Assembly: GCA_964370965.1 (NCBI GenBank) | Contig: CAYJLW010000024.1 | Span: 1-49,537 of the forward strand | Direction: 5' to 3' | Length of the DNA: 49,537 nucleotides | Source of the DNA: CAYJLW01 sp964370965 | GTDB lineage: Bacteria > Actinomycetota > Acidimicrobiia > UBA2766 | In this document: one piece after another, positions 15,139 to 23,500 of the stretch | How the letters are laid out: each line of letters begins with the position of its first letter | How positions within the stretch are numbered: the stretch's first letter is position 1 | Translations under genes and position numbers: made by a program | The notes under the pieces: generated by a model | The model's database searches: none | Told to the model about the DNA's origin: nothing | What the model saw: only the letters and a program-made list of their open reading frames with translations

Positions 15139-16499
15139 CCCGCCGCCTCCTCCTCACCTACCTGGGCCTGACGGCGGCCGTGCTCCTCGTCCTGGAGATC
15201 CCGCTGGGCATCAGCTTCGCCCGTTCCGAGCGGGAGGCCCTCACCGCCGACGTGGAGCGGGACGCCACGGTGCTCGTCACCTTCGTCGAGGACGAGCTGG
15301 AGCGGGGTCTTCCCATGGAGATGCCGTCGCTCGGGGAGCAGTACCGGCGCCGCACGGGGGGCCGGGTGCTGATCGTGGACCGCAAGGGGACCGTCGTCGC
15401 CGACACGGACCCGGTGGCGGGCAGCAAGGACTACTCGAGCCGTCCCGAGGTGGCCTCTGCCCTGCGGGGTCACCGGGCGACGGGCGTCCGCCACTCGGCG
15501 ACGCTGGGCACGGACCTCCTCTACGTGGCGGTGCCCGTCGCCTCGGGGGGGAACGTGTACGGGGCGCTGCGCATCACGTATCCCATGTCGGCTGTGAACC
15601 GGCGGGTGCGGCGCAACTGGCTGCTCCTCGGCCTCGTCGCCGTCGTCGTCCTCTCGATGGCGGCGCTCGTGGGCACACAGCTCGCCCGCTGGGTCGACCG
15701 CCCCGTGCGCACCCTGCGGCGCGCCACGTCGGCCCTGGCGGCCGGGGACCTCTCCGTGCGGGCGGACGCGTCGGCCGGCCCCCCCGAGATGCGTGACCTG
15801 GCGCACACGTTCAACGACATGGCCGGTCGCCTCGAGGATCTCGTCGATGCCCAGCGCACGTTCGTCGCCGACGCCTCACACCAGCTCCGTTCGCCGCTCA
15901 CGGCGCTCCGGCTCCGGCTGGAGAACGTGGAGGACGGGCTGGGCCCCGAAGCCCGGGAAGACGTCGAGGCGGCGGTGGCGGAGACCTCCCGGCTGTCGTC
16001 GCTCGTCGACGGTCTCCTCGCCCTTGCCCGCGCCGAGGGTGCCCGGGTGGAGCGGGGGGTGGTCGACGTGGCCGGCGTCGTACACGAACGCGCCGCCGCC
16101 TGGCGGCCGCTCGCGGAGGAACGCCGGGTGGTCCTCGGCGAGGACGCCGAGGCTGTCCGGGCACTGGCCCTGCCCGGTGCCCTGGAGCAGATCTTGGACA
16201 ACCTCCTGGCCAACGCCCTCGAGGTGGCGCCCGCCGGCAGTAAGGTCACCGTGACCGTGGGGCGCCGGGGAGACTGGGTCGAGGTCCACGTCACGGACGC
16301 CGGCCCGGGTATGACCGACGACGAACGTACCCACGCCTTCGACAGGTTCTGGCGTTCCCCGGACAGGGGAGGAGAGGGAGGTTCGGGCCTCGGCCTCGCC
16401 ATCGTGCACGGCTTGGTCGTGGCCGGCGGGGGCGAGGTCTCCCTGGAGCCCGCACCAGGGGGTGGCCTCGATGCCCGCGTGCGCCTCCGGGCGGTGTAG
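15135..16499 (+). CDS. Membrane sensor histidine kinase
   Basis: A 454-residue partner of the preceding regulator. TM1 at about 8-28, an extracytoplasmic sensor of about 130 residues resembling a single-Cache/PAS-like fold (RVLIVDRKGTVVADTDP), TM2 at 162-185, HAMP (about 183-236), a dimerisation/phosphotransfer helix with H249 in DASHQLRSPLTALRL, then HATPase_c with the N-box (EQILDNLLANALE), DAGPGM, and GLGLAIVHGL. All catalytic motifs are intact. The signal is unknown; the small external domain favours a soluble or envelope cue. Confidence 0.93.
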   Translation: MTRRLLLTYLGLTAAVLLVLEIPLGISFARSEREALTADVERDATVLVTFVEDELERGLPMEMPSLGEQYRRRTGGRVLIVDRKGTVVADTDPVAGSKDYSSRPEVASALRGHRATGVRHSATLGTDLLYVAVPVASGGNVYGALRITYPMSAVNRRVRRNWLLLGLVAVVVLSMAALVGTQLARWVDRPVRTLRRATSALAAGDLSVRADASAGPPEMRDLAHTFNDMAGRLEDLVDAQRTFVADASHQLRSPLTALRLRLENVEDGLGPEAREDVEAAVAETSRLSSLVDGLLALARAEGARVERGVVDVAGVVHERAAAWRPLAEERRVVLGEDAEAVRALALPGALEQILDNLLANALEVAPAGSKVTVTVGRRGDWVEVHVTDAGPGMTDDERTHAFDRFWRSPDRGGEGGSGLGLAIVHGLVVAGGGEVSLEPAPGGGLDARVRLRAV

Positions 16500-16536
16500 C
16501 CGGCGAGCCCGGAGGATGCGCTTCGGGCTCGCCGGC
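16499..16536 (+). terminator. Hairpin terminator after the histidine kinase
   Basis: GCCGGCGAGCCCG (16499-16511) pairs perfectly with CGGGCTCGCCGGC (16524-16536) around a 12-base loop, beginning at the last base of the stop codon. No U-tract follows, as is usual in high-GC actinobacteria. Confidence 0.75.
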
Positions 16537-16572
16537 ACCCAAAGGGGGACTGCCGCCCTCGTCGCGCTAATC

Positions 16573-16587
16573 GTCCCGATTCGGGAC
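16573..16587. promoter_or_regulatory. Palindromic operator candidate GTCCCGA-T-TCGGGAC
   Basis: A perfect 7+1+7 inverted repeat in the 193-base gap between the terminator and the diiron operon, about 140 bases before its first start codon. It is a plausible repressor or activator site for that operon. I could not place a -35/-10 pair with confidence; the long leader has no recognised riboswitch. Confidence 0.4.
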
Positions 16588-16729
16588 TTACGGCCTTGCC
16601 CCCCTGGACACGAGCGCGAGACAATGTCGCCAAGAGCGTCTCACTGTAAGGAGTCGCTCGCCGAAGCCGAACCGGTGCAGGGGGCGTGTGGTTTGTGGGC
16701 CCGCGGCCGGACGATCAAGGAGGCGCCGC

Positions 16730-17863
16730 ATGACGAAACCCGCCGTCGACTGGGACTACGTCGAGCGCGCGGCCAAGGGGGACCTCGACCTCCGCTGGCT
16801 ACGGGAGTGGAACTCCGAGTGGGGTGTGCGGGCGACCCCGTCGCGGATCGGACTCACGATGCGCGACGTCGCCATCGGCTCCTACGGTGATATCCCCGAA
16901 GCCGCTCCTCGCCGCACCATGGCCCCTCGGGGCTCTGAGGTCGATGCCGACGTGCCCGACATGGGCTACACGCTGAACCGCAAGGCCGACGTCTGGGCCG
17001 ACAACGTCATGGACCTCTACGAGGAGGCCGTGAGCCGGCAGTGGTCGGCCACCAGGGACGTCCCGTGGACCGAGCTTGCCGACCTCGACCCCGACCTCGA
17101 GCACGCCATGTGCCAGCTCTGCACCGTCCTGTCGGAGGTCGAGATGATCGCCTCGGACTTCCCGGCAAAGTGGATGTGGCGCATCAACCACGACTACGTC
17201 GAAGTGAAGATGTTCCTCGCCACCCAGATCATGGACGAAGCGCGCCACACCGAGGTCTTCCGCAAGCGGGCGCTCGCCAACGGCGGCGGCCTCGGCAAGG
17301 CCAAGGCGGTCGTCGAGCAGTTCCTGAAGCTGATCCTGGACGCGGGCACGTATGCCGAGGGCTCCGCTCTCATGCACCTGCTCGGCGAGGGCCTCGTGCT
17401 GTCTCTGTTCCGCGCGGGCGAGCTCATCTCGCCCAGCCCCGTGGAGAAGCGCATCTTCCGCCTCTGCATGCAGGACGAGGCGCGCCACGTGGCGTACGGG
17501 ACGATGCACCTGCGCTACGCCCTCCAGGAGGACCCGGACAAGGCCGAGGAGTTCCACGGCTACCTCGACGCCGGCGAGGAGATCATCAGCGCTCTCTTCG
17601 CCACGCCCGAGGTCGTGGAGCCGATCGCCGTGCTCGCCGCCGGCAGCGTCGAAGCCGCCGGGGTGCTCGGCGGGCAGGCGGCCGAGATGCTCCAGGGGCG
17701 CGTCATCGAGGAGTACCTGCAGCGCTGCGACCGCGCCGGGCTCGACCGCCGCAGCCGCATCAAGATCCCGGGCGTGCTCGGCAACTACGACCCGGCCGCG
17801 CACGGAGTGACCAGCGAGGCCGCATCCGTGGGTCCGACCGGGATCTCCACACCGACCAACTGA
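16730..17863 (+). CDS. Ferritin-like diiron oxidoreductase
   Basis: A 377-residue, mostly helical protein with a complete set of carboxylate-bridged diiron ligands: E136 or E138 in VLSEVEM, E170 and H173 in DEARH, E220 in LLGEGL, and E250 and H253 in a second DEARH. This E...ExxH...E...ExxH order is that of R2-like oxidases, N-oxygenases and hydrocarbon or fatty-acid desaturases, so an O2-dependent oxidation is likely; the substrate is unknown. AAGGAGG sits ideally before ATG 16730. It is followed after 15 bases by an SCP2-like gene and then a ferredoxin, which suggests a hydrophobic substrate and reduced ferredoxin as donor. Confidence 0.85.
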   Translation: MTKPAVDWDYVERAAKGDLDLRWLREWNSEWGVRATPSRIGLTMRDVAIGSYGDIPEAAPRRTMAPRGSEVDADVPDMGYTLNRKADVWADNVMDLYEEAVSRQWSATRDVPWTELADLDPDLEHAMCQLCTVLSEVEMIASDFPAKWMWRINHDYVEVKMFLATQIMDEARHTEVFRKRALANGGGLGKAKAVVEQFLKLILDAGTYAEGSALMHLLGEGLVLSLFRAGELISPSPVEKRIFRLCMQDEARHVAYGTMHLRYALQEDPDKAEEFHGYLDAGEEIISALFATPEVVEPIAVLAAGSVEAAGVLGGQAAEMLQGRVIEEYLQRCDRAGLDRRSRIKIPGVLGNYDPAAHGVTSEAASVGPTGISTPTN

Positions 17864-17878
17864 GAGAAGGGGGCACCC

Positions 17879-18328
17879 ATGAGATTCCCGTCGGCCGAGT
17901 GGTTCGCGGCGCTCGCCGCAGCGGCGAACGAGGACAGGGCCGAGCTCGTCAGGCTCGGGTTCTGCAACTTGCGCCTGGAGTTGCGCATCAACGGCGGTCC
18001 GGACGGCGACCGGCACTTCGGTCTCGTCCTGGACGGCTACGACGTCGAGAGCGCGGGCGAGGTCGACCCGGTCGCCTGGGGACCCGACTGCACGCTCGAG
18101 GGGCCCTGGTTCACATGGACCGAGATGATCGACAACATCTCGGCAAACGACGGCGCCGACCTGTCCCACACGCTGAACGCACTGACGCTGCCCGAGGTCC
18201 CGATGCGCGTCACGGCGGACGACCCGATGGGACGCGACCTGTTCTTCCGCTACAACGAGTCGCTGCAGGCGATCTTCGACCGTGCCGCCCGCGTACCGAC
18301 CGAGCTCGCCGAGGTCGGTGCCGGCTGA
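17879..18328 (+). CDS. SCP2-like (sterol-carrier-type) small protein
   Basis: A 149-residue protein beginning RFPSAEWFAAL, a pattern common at the start of stand-alone actinobacterial SCP2-domain proteins. It has beta-strand-rich middle segments (HFGLVLDGYDVES; CTLEGPWFTWTEM) and a C-terminal helix. Such domains form a hydrophobic tunnel that binds lipids or acyl-CoAs. The assignment rests on pattern and length, with moderate certainty. Good ribosome site (AGAAGGGGG). It sits between the diiron and ferredoxin genes with gaps of only about 15 bases, so it is part of one transcript. Confidence 0.6.
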   Translation: MRFPSAEWFAALAAAANEDRAELVRLGFCNLRLELRINGGPDGDRHFGLVLDGYDVESAGEVDPVAWGPDCTLEGPWFTWTEMIDNISANDGADLSHTLNALTLPEVPMRVTADDPMGRDLFFRYNESLQAIFDRAARVPTELAEVGAG

Positions 18329-18341
18329 CGCCGGAGGAGGC

Positions 18342-18731
18342 ATGAGCCTCAAGGTCATCCACGAGTGTCTCGGCTGCGGTGTCTGTGAGATCGTCTGCCC
18401 GCCGGGCGCAATCCGCCAATCCGACGACTTCCGGGTCGCTTATGTCATCGATCCGCTGGCCTGCAACGACTGCGGCGCCTGCCTCCCGGTGTGCCCCGTC
18501 GACGCGATCGTCGAGGACGCCGAATTCGCCGTCTGCCATGGGCGCGGCTGCCCGCTGACCTCGAAGCGACTGGCGGGTTGGTCGTGTTCGGAGGGCTCCG
18601 CCCGCTGCGGCGTCTGCGGCGCCATGCTGTGGCGCCGCCCCCACGAGGGCGTCTCCGCCTGCCCGCGCTGCGAATGGGCCATGCGAGTCGTCTGCCCGAA
18701 GGTGCGCAGGCTCGACAGCCAGCAGGCCTGA
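18342..18731 (+). CDS. Two-cluster ferredoxin with extra C-terminal zinc-ribbon-like cysteines
   Basis: A 129-residue electron carrier. The N-terminal half has two [4Fe-4S] motifs: CLGCGVCEIVCP near residues 9-20 and CNDCGACLPVCP near 41-52. The C-terminal half carries further cysteines: HGRGCP, then CGVCGAM and CPRCEWAM, which look like two CxxC knuckles of a zinc ribbon or rubredoxin-like site. That extension is unusual for a simple ferredoxin and may dock it onto its partner. GGAGG precedes ATG 18342. As the third gene of the diiron operon it is the likely electron donor. Confidence 0.85.
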   Translation: MSLKVIHECLGCGVCEIVCPPGAIRQSDDFRVAYVIDPLACNDCGACLPVCPVDAIVEDAEFAVCHGRGCPLTSKRLAGWSCSEGSARCGVCGAMLWRRPHEGVSACPRCEWAMRVVCPKVRRLDSQQA

Positions 18732-18957
18732 GCACAGGGGCCCGCGCCGGGAGCGCAGGACTGCCCGACCCGACACGACGCGCCCGCCGTCTTCGGGGTG
18801 CATGCGTCGCTTCCGACGTGTCGGAGGTGCCGCCGAGCCCCAAGGAGTTGCTGCCCTTGCCTACCTTGCCGGCGACCGAGGCCGGCGCTCCGGACGGGAC
18901 GGCGGGGCAGGATGCGACGAACGCGGCGTCGAAGCCTGCGGCGGGCCGGCTGCGGGG

Positions 18958-20331
18958 GTGCTACCGAGGGGATCCGCCATCGACAGCACCATCCGGCGAA
19001 CCCACGGCCTCGGCGACCTGGTGCGCCGGGCCCAAGCCGGGGACGACGACGCCTTCGCCCAGCTCTATGAGCGGGCCCTCCCGCGTGTCTACGGCGCCGT
19101 CCGAGCACTGAGCGACACCCACGCCGCGGCCGACATCACCCAGGACTGCTTCCTGCGCGCCTACCAGCGCCTCGACCAGCTCCAGGAGCCCGAGGCATTC
19201 CTGGCATGGGTCGTGCGCATTGCCCGCAACCTCGCCGCCGACCGCCTCCGCCGGGAGGGGCGCGTCACGTCTCAGGACACGATGAACACGGCCGACGTGG
19301 AGGCCGCCCTGGGGCGGGCAGGCGGACGCATCCGGGAGGATCCCGTCCGGGAGGCCGAGGTCACCGAGACCCGGGCGCTGGTGGAGGAGGCAGCGGAGGG
19401 CTTGGGCGAGAAGGACCGCCGCGTGCTGCGCATGCAGGTCGGCGAGGGCCTGACGAACACCGAGATCGCCTCTGCTCTCGGCATCGGTCCGAAGCACGCC
19501 AACGTCGTCGTGGCTCGCATGCGCCGCCGTGTTCTCGAATCCCTGCGGGCCCGGAGCCTGTGGCGGGGCGGTGAGCCCCGCTGCAGCGAGCTGCGCGAGC
19601 TGGTGGGCACCGACACGGATGCTCCGCCGGAGTTCGACCGCGCAGTCGTGCGCCTCATCCGGGGGCATGTGTCACACTGCCACACCTGCCGGATCGAGCA
19701 GCAGCGCCGCATGGACCAGGTCCGCCTGCTCGGCCTCGCCCCCTTGGGCCTGCGCCCGGTCCCCCGGCTCGTGCGGACGCGCCTTGCCGGCGCTCTCACC
19801 CGCAAGGGCGTGCCCGTGCGGCCATCCTGCCGGGCCCGGCCTGTGTCGCGGACGCGGACGCGCACGGCGGCCGTCCTGGTCGGGAGCGGGCTCCTCTGGG
19901 CCCTCGCCACTCCTCCGCCCGTCCCCCTCGCGGGCGGCGTCCGCCCCTCCCCGGTTCCGGCGCCCTTCGACGTGCCGGCCGTCCAGCCGGCGGTGGCGTC
20001 CGCTTCGGTGGCGGACCTCCGGACGACACCGCCGCCCCTGGCTCCCGCACGGGCGCCGGCGCCCGTGCGGGAGCCGGCGGCGGAGACAGCCGTGAGGGAG
20101 CGTGCCGCGGCGGTCCCCACGACCGCACACCGCCAGGCCCGCCGGGTGACTGCACGCCGCGCCCGCCGGGACGCGCCGGGTGTCCGGCGTCGCCCACCCA
20201 CTCGCCCGGCGCCCCCGACCAGGGGCTACGCCACGGTCTCGGTCTCGGTGGCCCCGGCCGTTCCGGCCACTCCGTCGGACCGGGACGCCGGCCGCGGAAC
20301 CCCGGCGCCTTCCCGGCCCCGCGACGGCTGA
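18958..20331 (+). CDS. ECF sigma factor fused to a zinc anti-sigma motif and a membrane anchor
   Basis: A 457-residue protein. Region 2 (about 20-100): LVRRAQAGDDDAFAQLYER, the AADITQDCFLRAYQRL core-binding/-10 helix, and LAWVVRIARNLAADRLRR. Region 4 (about 141-198): LGEKDRRVLRMQVGEG, the TNTEIASALGIGPKHANVVV helix-turn-helix. Then H237-x3-C241-x2-C244, the zinc anti-sigma (ZAS) signature, one hydrophobic span near 302-321 and a long Pro/Arg/Ala-rich tail that would be extracytoplasmic. The sigma factor thus seems tethered and self-inhibited. The start is uncertain: GTG 18958 is listed; ATG 18802 and GTG 19021 are alternatives. The giant secreted protein gene follows. Confidence 0.8.
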   Translation: MLPRGSAIDSTIRRTHGLGDLVRRAQAGDDDAFAQLYERALPRVYGAVRALSDTHAAADITQDCFLRAYQRLDQLQEPEAFLAWVVRIARNLAADRLRREGRVTSQDTMNTADVEAALGRAGGRIREDPVREAEVTETRALVEEAAEGLGEKDRRVLRMQVGEGLTNTEIASALGIGPKHANVVVARMRRRVLESLRARSLWRGGEPRCSELRELVGTDTDAPPEFDRAVVRLIRGHVSHCHTCRIEQQRRMDQVRLLGLAPLGLRPVPRLVRTRLAGALTRKGVPVRPSCRARPVSRTRTRTAAVLVGSGLLWALATPPPVPLAGGVRPSPVPAPFDVPAVQPAVASASVADLRTTPPPLAPARAPAPVREPAAETAVRERAAAVPTTAHRQARRVTARRARRDAPGVRRRPPTRPAPPTRGYATVSVSVAPAVPATPSDRDAGRGTPAPSRPRDG

Positions 20332-20506
20332 GCCGCCCGGGACCTCCAGGCCGCCGTCGCCACCCGGAGAGAGGCCAAGGGAGCCCGCGGGGTGGCCGGC
20401 GCCTGCGGCGGCAGTGGGGGTCTGCAACGTCGTCCCGTTATCCCAGGAGGCCTTCGTGCGTCCTTGTGGGTGTACGGGACAACCGCCTACCGCCGGGGGA
20501 CCACTC

Positions 20507-23500
20507 ATGCCGTTTCAGCGGACTGCGCTCCGGCGCCTCACCGTGCTTCTTGCCGTCCTCGTGGCCGGGGCCGCCACGCTCGCCCTCGGGTTGGGCCGGG
20601 GGGCGGTCGCCGCCGAGACCGCCGACCCGGGGTTCCTCTTCGGCTGCCCCGAGCCGGAGGCGCCGGTGGGCGACAGCGGTGTCGCCGGCGCGAAGAGCGC
20701 GCAGCTCGCCCCCGGGTCGCAGGTGGTCGTCGAGTGGGTGCGGGCGGACGGCTCCCAACCAGCGCAGCCCCAGACGTTCCCCGCCGTGCCCCTGAACACG
20801 AAGGTCTTCGTCGACACCGACGGGAACGGGGGCCCGGCTGACGGCTGGGCGGCGAGCGTCCCGCAGCCCGCCCACGACGTCTTCTTCCAGGTGAACGTCC
20901 ACGTGCTGTCCTGGGAGCCGATCACCGGGTCGCCGGTGATGAAGGGGATCCTGGACTTCCTGCAGGCGGAGACGTCCTCGGTGCCGGCCCAGGCCGCGAC
21001 CGGCTGGCTCTGGGGGCCGGTGGGCGTGGAGATCCAGATCGGTCGCCTCCCCGGAGCCGCCAGCGCCTCACCGATGGACGTCGCCGTAGGCATCGACCTC
21101 CAGTTCGAGTACACGGACGGGACGAAGTCGACGTACCCGCTGCGCGTAGGGTTCCGCAGGGAGGCCTCGGCGGCCCCCGGGTGGTCCTTCCCTGCCCTCT
21201 ACTCCCTGGGCGTCGGCGTGAACAGCAACGTCGTGGGTGCTGACGTCACCTGGATCTGGGGGAAGGCCGACTACCCGGACCTGGCCGAGGAGGCTGCCCC
21301 CGCGGGCGAGGCGTACATCGAATCCGGCGACGACGTCGAGATGTCCCTCGCCTGGACTGACCACACCCCCGGGGAGTTCGGCTTCGCCGACATGCAGCGT
21401 TGCTGGCCGGCACCGGCGGGGAGCCTGGGCACGCAGCCGGCGGAGCCGTTCCAGTACCTCGTCCTCGGCCGCTCTGGTGGCGAGGCCACGGCGCCACCTG
21501 ACGTCTCCTTCGGGCTGAAGACAGGCAAGGGCAAGGGCGCGGGCGGCCATCCGGAGCTCGCCCTCGGCATCGACGTCACCGACCTGCCGGCGATGATGGA
21601 CGCCCGTGTCCTCGCCGACCAGTTCCGCCTCCACCGCCACGTCGTCAAGGATGCCAAGGGCCTGCCCCTCACCGCTGCCCCGGCACCGGACGTCCACTTC
21701 GCCTACACCGACGCCGAGGTGCCCGCGGATCCCGAGGGGGACCCGCTCCACGTGGAGATGGAGGCCGAGTCCCTCTCGGAATGGGGCGTGATCGGCCTGA
21801 CGCACCAGGAAGACGGCGCTGTGGCGGTCGCGGATGCCGCCTTCTGCAACGGCACGGGCGGGATCGACTCCTGCCTGTGGGGCAAGGGGGCGCCCGGCGA
21901 CGTGGAGTTCCGCTACCAGAACTACCTGCCCCCCGGGGAAGGCGAGGCCGAGGCACTGCCGGCGCCCCCCGAGAAGGACCGCTACGTGTCCTATGCCGAG
22001 CGGGTGACCGAGGGTGCCGACCACTACCGGGTCGCTGCCCGTCTCAGTGGCCCGGAGCACGTGACGTTCTCCCGGGGCACCCAGGCGGCCCCGGCGCAGG
22101 CCTTCACCGTGAGCTCGCGCACCGCCGAGGGCATCGCCAACCCTGACGTGGCGGTGCACGTCGACGTGGACGAGCCCCCCGTGTCGCTCTCCGACGCGGG
22201 CGATCACCTCGTCGCCGAGGGCACGATCGCCGCGCTCCCACCGATCGTCGAAGGGATCACCTACGCGAGGGATCCGGATGAGGGCAAGGCCCTGTCGCTC
22301 GCCTACAAGGCCTCCGCCCCCACCGCCTTGGCGGCCCGCGTGAGTGAGAAGACGTTCAAGCCCTACGCCCTGGCCGGTTCCGAGACTGTCGTGGACTTCT
22401 CCGCCGCGGACGTGCCCACGTCCTTCGTGCTCGACATGCTCGCCGCCCCCGCCGTGGTGGGGAACCGCATCACCTGGACCGCGGGCGCGCCGACCGCCCT
22501 CACCATCGAAGAGGCGGCCTTCGTGGACGAGACGTACCTCCCGACGGCGACCAAGAAGGGCCTCTATCTCACCGGGAGCGTCGTGGACATGCCCACGGTC
22601 GCCACGATCGACACGTCTGGCGCCACCGCCGGCGCGGCCACGGTCGATGCCCGCTTCTGCACCGGGGAGTGGGCCACGCCGGGCTGCACGCCGGAGGCGG
22701 CCGCTGCCGCAGGTCTTGTCACCCTGACCGCCCAGAACTTCCCGCCGGCGGAGAACCCCGGCGGTCTCGCGTCTCCTCCGGAGGCCGAGCGCTACGTCCA
22801 CTACGCCAGTGCGGGGACGGGGCCCGCGCCCTGGCGGGCCGGCGGCCGCCTCGCCGGCGTGCAGCACCTCGCCCTCTCCTCTGCGCCTCTCAGCGGGACC
22901 GTGACCAACGACACCACAGTCGCCCTGCACACGGCGCCGGGTGCCCCCAACAGCGACGTGGTCGTGGCCGTGGACACCGCCGGCAACGCCACGGCGACGC
23001 ACGCCACCGGGACCGTGGCCCGGGCCCCCGCCACCCTGCCGGCGGGCATCGAGGTCCGTCTCGTCGGTGCGGCGGCGGGGGCGGTCTCCGTCGATGCCGT
23101 CGAGTACGAGGCGACCGCGCCCGTCCCCGTCGAAGCCGCGGTGGAGACCTCTGATTCCGACGGGGAGACCCGCGTGGACCTCGCCATCGGCCAGGACGGG
23201 GCCGGGAATCTCCCCGCCCAGGCCAAGGTGATCCTGGCCGGCGTAGGGGACCACACCACGATGGCCTGGAGCGCGAACGCGCCCGCGAACCTCGTCCTCG
23301 ACGAGGTGCGCACGTCGTCGCCGGCCGGTGACCTCTACCTCGCCGGCGAGATCCAGTCCCTCCCCACGAAAGCGACGCTCGATCTCGACACGGCGGGGGA
23401 CGGCGCCGGCAACGTCGACGTCCGCTTCTGCCACGGGACCTGGGGGACGCCGGGGTGCGACGCCGCCACCGTGGACCACGCCGGCGCCATCGGCCTCCGG

